Shown here: one piece after another, positions 11,501 through 23,500 of the stretch
How the letters are laid out: each line of letters opens with the position of its first letter
Numbering within the stretch: position 1 is the first letter of the stretch
Translations under genes and position numbers: made by a program
NCBI GenBank assembly: GCA_011763485.2
Contig: JAANSK020271491.1
Location: forward strand, 1-32,745
Direction: 5' to 3'
Length of the DNA stretch: 32,745 bases
From: Isoetes engelmannii
Lineage: Eukaryota; Streptophyta; Lycopodiopsida; Isoetales; Isoetaceae
Notes under the pieces: generated by a model
The model's input: the letters and a program-made list of their open reading frames with translations, nothing else
Told to the model about the DNA's origin: nothing
Database searches by the model: none

Positions 11501-14500
11501 GCTACCCTCAGGTTATGTGAGGGATAAATTTTAATGTTCACTAGAGACCCTTAAGACTAAGAAAAAGTCTTAATGTTCATATACTACAGACCCTCATGAG
11601 ATTAAGTAGGCACATGAATTCTTATCATCTAGACGTTCCTAGCTTTCAAACACGACACAAGGCTGGCAAGTAAGAGTCAAAACACAACAGAAGGAACATT
11701 TATAGGGGCCTCATGCACAATTTGGCCCAACTAACCTGTGCATCTTCTGGGTGGGTCTGAAAAATGATGCGAGGAGCTGTTAACTCTCTTGTTATTCTTG
11801 TGGGGTTATTTGGAAAGCTATGGGACAATTCTAGCCTTTTGTAAACTGACCCATTCAAGTACCTGTGTCAGCATTATTCACGCTTTATCATGATGCCAAA
11901 TGAGGTATAAAGGAAGAGGTCAGCCCTCATGTAGCTGATTTTTTTCTGTTTGATAATGCATTTCTGAGTTGGGTAAGTGCATTTCTGCTCCTAGAAATTC
12001 ATCAACTACCGATGTAGTGGGTTTATGGAGACCCCGTTGAAACATACAGGACAAAAGAAATGCTTCTGATTTCACCATTATCAAGTTGAGTGATTGTCCG
12101 AGTCTTTGCTGCCATGCCATGCCTCTGGCTGGCCAGCTTCAAGTTCATACCGCCTGAAAGCTACCCTCAGGTTATGTGAGAGATAAATCTCTGGATATCC
12201 TGGTGGTTTAAAAAAAACTATGAACGAACAAGCTAGTTGATCTGAATTTATCAAAAAGGACAAGAAAGCTGTGCAGAAGCTCGCAAGAGAAGGGGCATCA
12301 TCAAGAATGCCGAATTTGAAGGAATGGCATCTGGTCTTACATGTTTGATTATTTAACTGATAACTGCGTAGTTCTTTTCTATATTTCCCTAGGTCCTAGC
12401 TCTGTGTAGAGCATCAGGATCTCAAATCCAATCCAATGCAAAGCTATAAACCACCTAAACCTTAGAGAAAGAACTTTATGGCTCAGAGACACGAACACGA
12501 TGTAAATCATTCTCCAAATCCGTATTCAATACATATGAATATGTAGCTTCTGTTTAGGAAAATAGGAGAAGTTGCTAAAAGAATAAATAAAAGATAAATT
12601 AGAGCAAAGATAATCAGTAGAAGAAAGTGTCAAAGATTGAGGTTGGACTGGCTCCTAGTGCAATCGATCATTAGATATATTCTCGATCACTGCTCCCTAA
12701 TGGGCATGCTGGGCCAGTGTCTGCTGATTTCATATATTTTCTAACACTGCTTCTTCGGAACTGAGATCATCCAAATTCTTTCGTCCCAGGATATGGACAA
12801 AGAACCAGCCAGCCATATGTAGTGCCCATTACATATGTTTCTAATGGCAAGCTGTTTGGGCAGCTTGACTTATGTTATATGGGAACGGCCTATGAATGTG
12901 CAAAAAAAGGTAGAGCTGGAGAACTAGGTTCCTCCTGTGGTTGTGGAGAATATGGCAATATTTAGTCAGAATTTTCCAAAGCAGTTAAGTGTGTGACGGA
13001 AATGAATATTAGAGGAGGAAGTGCTGCTGCTTGGAAATCTACTAATGCAAGTTATAAGTAGAAAGACTCTGAATCAAGCTTCAAAGACTCAACTCTGACA
13101 TAGATGGAGCTTTCCTGCTGTCTTTTACAGATCGTTCTGATCTGACACTCAGCTCAAACTTTGCATTAAGAAACGGGGACCTGATTTAAACTGCCATCTC
13201 TCGAATAGGAACTAGGAAACTAGAGAAAGGATGCAGAGAAGTCATCATTTACCCTCCAATTAATAGCTGGATCAACATCTATATATTGTCATATATGTGA
13301 TGCACCTCCATGTAAAGTATTTTATGCATTTAGTGAGTGATAGGAACAAACACGTGTATTCTATGTACACCTCAGCAAAAGCTGAGGTGTACATTTAACA
13401 TATGTAAACAAGCAATTCACATGAAGAATTAAATAAATGCTTTGAAAACCTAAAAGGCAGTTCATGACTTGGTACAAGTTCTTAGAGTGATAAATTGGCA
13501 TTAATAAGAAAATGGTTTTCAAAAGCTCAAACTTGGTGGCAAAATGATCTATCTTTAGTGATCCCAAACAGTGTCTGTTCAGCTAGGTAGCACTTCCATC
13601 TTAGAAAAGCAAATTCATTAAATTAGAAGGGCTTTGGACCGGGAGTCTAGGTAAGCTTGTCATTTTGCAGCTGTTTGCCTGGATTAGTAGCATCACTGAC
13701 TCAGAAATTAAATCAGTGGAGGGTCAGGGCATTGGAGGATGCTGTTGCTTGGATACATTGGCTTTAGAGCTGCTGTACAAGTCATGAATAATGGTGATTA
13801 ACCCAGCTCTAATTATTCAGAGGCTGGAACTGAAAAGTGTCTCAAATTGAGGGTCCTTTCCCCTGAAATAATGTCTCCTAGAAAACTTACAACGGCATTT
13901 GGAGGTGGCTTAGATGTTCTTGTTAACTTTGATGTAATTTTTGCTTTTTTTTAATAGAAGGGTATTTGAATGAGTGCAAAGAATTGGTACGTGTTCTGAA
14001 TAGCACATAGGGGTCTATAGTATCATGCTATATGTTTGTTTTATATAGACTTATTGCTCCAGTGGGACCTATTGGAAATTAAGGATTCATTTTGATTCTA
14101 AGTTTATAAGTATCAAAACGTTTGACCGCAGGTCTCGGCTTGTTGGTTCTGATGGATATTGTGCATTCGCATTCTGCTCCTGATGAGATGAATGGCTTGG
14201 CATTTTTTGATGGTGCTAATGATTGCTACTTCCATTCAGGTAAAGTGTAAAGAGAAACATCCAGAAGCAAGAAAGAGAGCAAAAAGTGATGTATTTTATT
14301 TAAATATTCGACTTAGATACATTAAACATGCATTTAATGCTGGTCTGTTTCAAGAGGTTCACATCTTGTCCCCAAATTTTATGCCCGAGTGCAAGCTAGA
14401 TTTTTTTTGTTTATCAATTTTCGTACATTTTTTTGGGGTGTTTTCGTTGTATTTTGGAGTAAATTGCATAAGGGGGAGTTTAAATTTGGCTTTAAAAATT

Positions 14501-17500
14501 CGTACACGAGGGGTATCTTGTGTTTTTGCTACCCTGCGAATGCAGATAGCATATCCTTTTTTATATGTAAATTTCTATATATAAGTTCATCCCGGGGGTG
14601 TTTGTCTTGGTCTTTGAGGTAGTCTTTGCAGGTGGTAGATAGCATCTAATCTGCCCTGAATTTTTGACCCTTGGTAGATTGGCACATGCATTGACTTTGA
14701 CTGCACATGGCATTTACTATAGACACAGGTGGAACATATCCCAAGATTCTTCCTTACTGGGTGAGCCTTAATGTTTCAGCTTATGGTGCTGTACATGGTT
14801 GCTGTATAAAGTGGTCTCATAGACCCAAGTGGTCTCTCGTAGACATTGATATAATCTTTCTTTCTTTTTCTTAATATAAGGTTTGACCATTCATATCTGT
14901 TTTTCTAAGTATACAGTTTCCCTTTGGCCAATGGGTTGGTGAGCATATATGCAAGCTCTCAAAATATGTGGCATGAACCATATTCGTAACCATTGAAATA
15001 GCTAGGTGTCACGTGAACCATATTCGTGACCGTTGGAATAGCTAGGTGCCACGTCCTCTAGGATTGGATTCCACATAAGTTAGAAAGGTTGTTAGGAGTT
15101 TATGATTAGAAATGTTAGGCGTGGATATGCACGTCCACAATCCTTCTCTACTCAAATTCAGAAGAGGAGTTAGAAGTTAATGACTAGAAATGTTAGGCAT
15201 GGACATGCACGTCTAGAGTCCTCCACTCAAATTCAGCCATTCTCATACTTGCTGGGTGTTGACGTGTTGTAGTAGATGAACTTTCTATTTTGAGTTTTGT
15301 GAAGATGTATTTGGCTCAAGAACGTTTTTGAATGGAAGAATCTGCTCTTTGGTCGGTGCTGATATCTGCATCTCCTCTTACTCTTCTCCACTAACTAACA
15401 GTCTTGCCTGGTTCTTGTAACCTAAGTCTTTTGTCATGGTATCAGAGCACACAGTGGCAGAATGCAAAGGCACCTGAAACATTCAAGCAAAGAAGTAGTG
15501 AACAGAAAGAATGGGACCAAAAGGATCGTTTGGCACTTGCCTTTCTCAAAATTTACTGTACTGATGAAGTCAGACAACATGAAGGCAATACTTGAGAAAC
15601 ACATTATTTTCTCTGAAGCTAAGTGACTTACAGAAGTGTCACGAAGTTCCTGGCTGAACTTGAAGGCATAAAAAGTCAGCTCACGGCCATTGGAGATCCG
15701 ATGAACTTGAAGGCATAAAAAGTCAGCTCACTGCCATTGGAGATCCGCCAGCCAACTGAGGAGGGGTTGTTGCATGCGCTTTACACGGGCGCAAAGGAAT
15801 ATGATGTGTTTCTTGATTCCTACAAAACTAGGCCAGATGCATATCCGTTCACTTTTATAGAGGTCTCCTCTGGATTGTGTTGCAAAAGTAGTTGGACTCT
15901 TAAGGTCCAAGAGCATGAAGAAGCCTTGTTTGCAAGAAATCAGCAGTAATATAGAGGTCGTGGTAGAAGAGGAAGCCAAAACTCTGGATCCCGAAGAAAT
16001 TACAATAATAACAATGAAGCTTCCTCTTCATCAAATTTCTAGCAACAACGAGGTAGAGGTCAAGGAGGTTATGCCAATACTCCATGGAATGGTGATGAAC
16101 AAACAGCAAGGAATATAAATGGATAAGAAAATCAGAATGTAATGGATAAGAAACAGGAGCAGCAGATTTTATGGCATGAGAGACTTGGCCACCTCTCATT
16201 CAATTGCATGGAGAAAATGAAAACAAATAATATGGTGAGAGACTTACCTGCCTTGAAATCTATTGATTCTTGTTGTGAAGCTTGCAAACTTGGAAAGATG
16301 ACGAGACTCCCTTTTCCGAAAGGGAAGCGATGCGAGCTACTAGAGTGTTACACTTGGTACACTCGGATGTTTGCGGACCTATGAAGGTACCAGCAATAGG
16401 AGGAGCAAGATATTTTGTGACCTTCATAGATGATTTCACGAGAGAGACTTGGATTTTTTTCATAAAGGCAAAATCTGCAGTTTTGGAGAAATTCAAGGAG
16501 TTTCGAGCTATGGTGGAAAACATAACAGGGCATAAGATTCAGAATTTGCGCAGCGATAATGGAGGAGAGTACACATCAAATGCATTTAGCGAGTATCTCT
16601 GCAATGCAGAAGGCAGCTAACAACTCCTCATACGCCGCAGCAAAATGGTGTCGTAGAACGCATGAACAGGTCCATATGTAACTTGGCACGGAGTATGCTG
16701 AGAGGTAAGCGTTTACCTCAAAGTTTTTTGGGCAGCAGCAGTACAAACTGCAGTGTATTTGATTAATAGAGCACCAACAAAGCCTCTAAATGGTATTACT
16801 CCGCAGGAGGCATTTAGGTGTCAAACCAACAGTAAAGCATTTGAAAGTCTTTGGATGTAAGGCCTATGCATGCGATCTGAATTATAAATCTAAGTTTGAT
16901 GATGGAGTCATCCATTGTGTATTTGTTGGCTACAGTGAAAAGAGTAAAGCCTATAAGTTATGGGATCCGATAAATAAGCAGTCGATCATATCACGAGATG
17001 TCACTTTCGATGAAAAGAATGATAAATTTGCTGTTCTATCATCCATGGATCAAGGGGAGGATTGGTTTCCGACATTTGAGGATGTTCTTGATACTCTCCC
17101 GGATCAGCCGCAAGCACCGCAGGTGGATCAAAGTAAGGAAAGTAAAATTGTCGTGTTTAAAGATGAAACTGGTGAAGAATTTTGGTATTATAAAAAATCT
17201 GCAGATCAGCCAAGTACAAGTAGTGGGCAAGTGCTCTATGATATGGTTTAAGGTTAGCATCTAACAAATGAGCTCGAGGGAGTGGCCAATATAATTATAC
17301 AATGGGCAAAATCATATAGAGCTAGTATATATATCATGGTTGATGGTTGGGAACAAAGGGCAAAGGGCAAGGGCAGGGGCAAGGGCAAGGGCGGCTAAAC
17401 TCGCAGTGAGCTTTATAAATAGAACCTAAACTTCAATAGGCGATATCTCGGCGACCAGAGATTGGATTTGGACGAATTTTACTTTTCTAGAACCGGCTCA

Positions 17501-20500
17501 GAGTCTAGTTTCTGAATTGGGGTGGAGCTTCTGCTGGTTCATCCGTATGAAGGAGCAATGGTGAAAAGAGTGACAGGGGTCAAGGAGGACAGCTAGCTCG
17601 AGAGAGGAGCTGCAAGCAGATGTTGTTTGCCAGATATGCCTTATTGTCTTTATGTTCCAGCATGAATATTACCAGGTGAGTGGCCCGGTTGAGTGGAGCT
17701 CTTTTAATAAGGCTTTAGCTACTAATTTGCGTATAAGTTTGTATGTTTGTTCAGGTATTCAGCTAAGATCGTATCAATTGGTATCAGAGCGCGGTTTCGA
17801 TTTTCTTTGGAACTTTGGGGTAGTGGAACTATTGTCATGATCTCAGTCGTGGTCATGAAGCAGGTCTAGAGTTCTTAAGGATGATGGAATCCAACAAAGC
17901 AACAAAAAGGGAAGAGATTCTAACAAAACTAAAACTTGAATGGTTTTTGCTGGCTTTTCTGGAGTTTTAACTAAAGACTTAAGTTACTTAAGACATGAGA
18001 TAGTTTTGCAGACATGCAGATAATGCAGATAATCTAGGGAGTTAGATGCGTGGAATTTTTTAAGGAGATACGAGAAAAGGGAACCAATGTTTTGAGAATT
18101 CTTGCCTCAGTTCAATTTATGTTTATCCAGTAAATCTCGAATCAAATTCTGTTTATCCAGTGACCCACGAGTAGGTGGTAATCGCGAGTGAATGTGATCC
18201 ACGAGTAGGTGGTAATCACAAGTGAATGTGACCCACGAGTAGGTGGTAATCACAACAAAAAGAGACCCACGAGTAGGTGGGGATCTCGAACTGAATTGGT
18301 CCACGAGTGGTAACCAAGAATCAAATTGGTCCACGAGTAGGTGGCAACCAAGAACTGAATTGGTCTATGAGTAGGTGGTAACCAAGAACTGAATTGGTCT
18401 ATGAGTGGGTGGTAACCAAGAACTGAATTGGTCCACGAGTAGGTGGTAGCCAAGAACTAAATTGGTCCATGAGTAGGTGGTAACCAAGATTTGGTGGCCC
18501 ACGAGTAGGTGGCAACCACTTGTATGTGAAAACCACGAGTAGGTGGTAGACACAAAAACCACGAGTAGGTGTTAATCATGAACCAAGTGGAAGCCACGAG
18601 GAGGTGGTAACCACGAGTTGATATATTTTATGTTAGGGGAGTAGCCTTAACAAGAATATAATATTCTCAATGGTTCATAAAAATTTTGAAGGTTAATAAT
18701 CTTCATATTAAAGTTGATGTTAACGAGTTTCCTGAAAGTTGTATTTAATGTATTTAATGCAACTGAGGTCAGTTGCTTCCGAGAAAGGAAGGAATTGATA
18801 TGGTTTAAGGTTAGCATCTAACAAATGAGCTGGGGGGAGTGGCTAATATGATTATACAATGGGCAAAATCATATAGAGCTAGTATATATATCATGGTTAG
18901 GAACAAAAGGCAAAGGAAAAGGCAAAACGCAAAAGGCAAAGGCAAAGGGTTTTTCAAAGAAGGCTAAACTCGCAGTGAGCTCTATAAATAGAACCTAAAC
19001 TTCAATAGGCGATATCTCGGCGACCAGAGATTGGATTGGATTTGGACGAATTTTACTTTTCTAGAACCGGCTCGGAGTCTAGTTTCCAAATTGGGGCGGA
19101 GCTTCTGCTGGTTCATCCGTATGAAGGAGCAATGGCGAAAAGACAATGGCGAAAAGAGTGACATGGGTCAAGGAGGACTCCTAGCTCGAGAGAGGAGCTG
19201 CAAGCAGATGTTGTTTGCCAGATATGCCTTATTGTCTTTATGTTCCAGCATGAATAGCTGAGTGGCCCGGTTGGATGGAGAGCTCTTTCAATAAGGCTTT
19301 AGCTAGTAATTTGCGTATAAGTTTGTATGCTTGTTCAGGTATTCAGCTAAGATCGTATCACTCTCCACCTCTCACGCGAAGCAAAATGAGAGGTGAATAA
19401 CAAGGGCATTATAATTTTGCTCTCGTGACAGAAGTTTTGAATGCTTTGCTTCCTTCTTCATATAAAGAAGTGCTAAATGCCAAGAATGGCAAAATGCAAT
19501 GAATGAAAAGTACAAAGCTCTCATGAAAAACCATACTTGGGTGTTGGTTCCTAAACCACAAAATTAGCATGTAATAGGCTCAAAATGGGTCCATAGAGTC
19601 AAATATAAAGCCGATGGGAGCATAGATAAATACAAAGCAAGACTGATCGCAAAAGATTACTCGTAAAGGAAGGAATAGATTACGAAGAAACCTTTGCTCC
19701 CGTTGCAAAAATGCCATCAATAAGAACCATCATTGCCTAGTAGCAAATCAAAGTTGGCCATTACATCAAATGGATGTAAAAAAATGCATTCTTACATGGC
19801 AACCTCGAGGAGGAGGTCTACATGGAGCAGCCATTAGGTTTCGAGGTGCCAGGTAAAGAATCATTCGTTTGTAAATTGGAAAAATCATTGTATGGTTTGA
19901 AACAAGCACCTTGTGCTTGGTACAATAGAATTCATGACGTCCTTGTGCGTAAGGGCGTTAGGAGAAGTGACACGGATCACTCTTTATATGTGAAGTTGAA
20001 TGGTACTGAAATTCTGATAGTCGTCATTTATGTTGATGATCTTATAATTACAGGTAATTTTGCTGGAAAATTTTCAGAAGTGAAAGCAATGCTTGCAAGT
20101 GAATTTGAAATCTCGGACTTAGGGCTCCTGCATTATTTTCTTGGTATAGAGGTATGGCAGCATGATGCAGGGATTTTTCTTTTCCAAAGCAATATGCACA
20201 TGAGATTTTGAAGAAATTTCATGTGGAAGGATGTAAGCCATTGGCCACGCCAATTGAAATTGGTCTTAAAACTGTCAAAGTTTGACAAAGCAGAATCATT
20301 AGACAGGAATATATATAGTCAGCTCGTTGGATCTCTTATATATTTGACAATCACGAGGCCTGACATCTCTTATGCTGTGGGAGTATTGAGTAGGTTTATG
20401 TCCAAGCCTACTGGAACTCATTGGATGGCTGCGAAAGGAGTTCTAAGGTATCTTAAAGGTACATTGAATTATGGGCTGAATTATGATAACTTCAGCAACT

Positions 20501-23500
20501 TTCAGCTGAAGGGTTATTGTGATGTCATGCACGATGCGTGGATGATAGGTCCGTACGAGCATATATGTCCAATTTTGGATCAGCTGCAATAAGTTGGTGG
20601 TGTCTATAAGTTCAACGGAGGCTGAATACAAGGTTTGTTCTACAGCAACTTGTGAAGTCATGTGGTTAAGCAAGTTGCTAGCCAACTTGGGATTTGGCCA
20701 ACAAGAACCAGTGATTATTTACTGTGATAACATGAGCAGCATATATACTTGACTAAAAATCCAGTATTTCACAGCAGAACGAAACATATTGTTACACATT
20801 ATCATTTTATTAGAGAAGCAGTTGAAAATGGTATTCCTGATCTAGTTCATTGCAGAACACATCATCAAGTGGCTGATATTTGACAAAGGGACTTTCTAGT
20901 ACAAAGTTTGAGGATCTGAGGCGGCGTCTTGGAGTGGTTTCATCAACACATTTTCTAAATAACCTGCGGCAGTGATGGAGCGACATCATTTGCACATTAA
21001 GGGGAGGATTTGTTAGACAATTAGTTAATGGTGCAAATGTGTATGTACATAATGTACATAGTATATATGAAAAAGCAAGTGTAGGTGTTGACGTGTTGTA
21101 GTAGATAAACTTTCCATTTTGAGTCTTGTGAGGATGTATTTGGTTCAAGGACGTTTTTGAATAGAAGAATCTGCTCTTTGGTCGGTGCTGATATCTGCGG
21201 CTCCTCTTACTCTTCTCCACTACCTAACAGTCTTGCCTGGTTCTTGTAACCTAAGTCTTCTGTCGTGGTCAGCGCACACAGGGGCACACTTTATCAGACA
21301 TAGAAGAAGCAAACTTTATGCATGGAGTTGATACCTTTATTTCTAACCATTGGCATGGCACTGTGTGTACTCAGGATGACATCACACTGCTGACGTGTCA
21401 TTGCATGCTACTGCTAATGTGTCAGTGCACGCTTGTTGCTGACATGAGAGTCATATGTAAGCCATAGGCAGACGTTTCTTTCATTCATTCAGTTTCTCCG
21501 ATGTCTATTCTTGTAACTCTCTATTTTCAGTCAATACAATTCGTGTCTTCATGGTATCAGAGCCGGTTTTGGCTGAAAAGCTCATATAGGCTGCAGGGGA
21601 TTTGGATCGGAAGGCCAACACTCGTTGGAGAGATCTTGAAGGCGGATTTACATTCGTATGAAAGCCAAGATTTGATTAGAGAAATCTTGAAGGAGGTCGG
21701 ATTCCGTTTTTCTGAATCTTTCTTGACAGTTTTGCCACAATTTTGGGCAAAATTCCACTATTCTTTTATCTGATTTTGTTTCTTGTGCTTTGTGAGTATT
21801 TCTGAAACGGCTACTATGCATTCTTGGAAGTTTATACCAGGACCGTTGCTAGATGGTGAAAATTATTACTCCTGGAAGGGTAACTTGGATATTAATTTAC
21901 ATCTCAATGATCTTACCGAGGTTTTGGATTCTACTTGGGCTCCTGCTACTCCAACAGAGCTTAAGAAAGATATTGTTGCACTCAATATACTCAAAGCAAC
22001 TGTATCAATGCAGCTTTGTTATTCTTGAAACAAGCTTGTGCGCAGGCAGGAGCTGGAGCTGGCCAGCAGTTAACAATAAAAGGTCAGATGAATAATCAAT
22101 CTTAAGCTACATGACTGTGCTAATATAAAAGAATATATTGAGCAACTGAAAGTACTGAAGGAGAAACTATTTGGTAATGGGGGTACTATTGATGATACTA
22201 CTCATTATGTATGCTTTACAACAAAGAATATAAGCACATCTCTGATCATTACAAGCTTAAGACTAATTTCAGAATCCCTTTCAATCAGTTGCAGCAGCAA
22301 CTCTATGATGCAAAACTTGAGAAAAATAAAAGGCATGACAGATTGGAGGCTCTTAATTACTCCCAAGATTTGATCGTCCTCCAACCAGTTAAGTCTAATA
22401 TAACTCAAGTTTCTCCAGTATTTCTTTCTCTTCCAATTATAGTTCTTCCAAGGTTTCTCCTCCAATGACTCAGCCCTTTCTTTGCTGGCACTGTGGAAAG
22501 AAGGGACATATTAGAAGAGACTGCAGACAATTTCATAAACATGTTGCTCAATATCTTCAAGATTAGGCACAATCATCTGGATCACAAGTGCCACAGCAGA
22601 TGTTTGGTTGGTCGATTCTGGTGCTACTAAGCATATGGTAGGGAATTCATAGGTTTTGAGGGATCTTACATCTCACGAGAACACAATAGTTAAAATGGCT
22701 GATGGTGGTATTGCCAAATCTCAAGCTAAAGGCTCTATTAATTTCAAAACAAACCAGCGACTTGCGTTGAACATTGAGGACATTATTTTGGTACTTGGCT
22801 TACTTGTTAATCTTTTGAGTGTCTCTGAATTTGACAGAAGAATGGGATATTCTGTTTTCTTCACAGATGGCAAGTTCAGATTACACAGAAGAATCCTCTT
22901 AAGTTTGTAGTTTTGCAGACATTAAATCCAGTTGCACGAGGTTGTCTTAATAATGATGTTTTATATATTCCTGGCAATAATTCTAAATCTTCTCCACCAG
23001 AGTCTTCCTTGCTGGTAGCAGTTCCAAAGACCTTGGAATCCTTGTGACCTTGGATATTTGTGACATGATAGGCATGGTCATATTGCTACTTCCGCTTTAG
23101 ATTTAGCTTCAAAATTAAATATGGTTGAAGGGCTCCATCATACAAGGTTTTCGGATTTGATTGTCTTGCTTGCAGACTTGGTAAGCAAGTACAAGCTCCC
23201 TATCCGTCACAGCAGAACATAGGGCTACCAAACCTTTGGAGCTTATTCATTCGGACATCTGTTATATGCCTATTGAGTCTTTAGCTGGCAGTAGGTACTT
23301 CTTAGTACTAATTGATGATTTCAGTAGGTTTACATGGGTGTCTCTAAGTTCAACTTTTCAGTGTCCTAGTTGAGAAGGAATTTGCTGCACCAATCAAGTC
23401 TATTCGAACAGATAAGATAATGCTGGAGAATTTCTCTCGGATCAGTTCCAAAAGTTTCTTGATCTTAAAGGAATCCATAGACACAGTATTGTTCCTTATG

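Larger units (their letters stand above)
9328..14131 (+). other. SBE3-like intron 7
   Basis: 4804 nt, gtttgt to accgcag. It contains a triplicated 0.7-0.8 kb unit (9976-12251) and a perfect hairpin (13363-13394). 12252-13360 and 13395-14131 hold no recognised gene or element. Confidence 0.7.
17239..19360 (+). mobile_element. Nested non-autonomous LTR retrotransposon with 34-nt repeat core
   Basis: Two LTRs (17239-17776 and 18796-19360), both beginning tgatatggtttaagg and ending gatcgtatca, bracket a 1019-bp interior. The interior has a primer site at one end and a purine tract at the other and no gag or pol. The flanks ctcta (17234-17238) and ctctc (19361-19365) look like a 5-bp target-site duplication with one change. 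It interrupts element A between integrase and reverse transcriptase, so it is younger. In size and structure it lies between TRIM and LARD type elements. Amplification would need proteins from another element. Confidence 0.9.
15255..21265 (+). mobile_element. Copia retrotransposon A, degenerate, split by a nested element
   Basis: The order is LTR part, primer site, gag, integrase, reverse transcriptase, RNase H relic, polypurine tract, LTR, which is the Ty1/copia order (integrase before RT). The two LTR parts (15255-15436 and 21084-21265) match closely. The zinc knuckle and protease are missing between gag and integrase. The element is interrupted at 17238 by a 2.1-kb LTR element. Every domain has stops or frameshifts, so it cannot be autonomous. 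It lies in the same orientation as the host gene, inside intron 8. Confidence 0.85.

Noticed and set aside
11232-12263. Minus-strand ORFs in the intron 7 repeats
   Set aside because: Related open pieces appear in two repeat copies but with different stops and shifts and no known domain. Shared ancestry of the repeat explains the likeness.
13363-13394. Rho-independent terminator
   Set aside because: The hairpin lacks a T-tract and lies in a plant intron, so a bacterial-type terminator call is not meaningful.
18107-18562. Minus-strand proteins rich in TYSW repeats
   Set aside because: They occur in all three frames because a stop-poor 34-nt unit is repeated. No start context or domain supports them.
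18164-18618. CRISPR-like array of 34-nt repeats
   Set aside because: The units are contiguous with no unique spacers, vary in sequence, and lie inside a plant LTR element.
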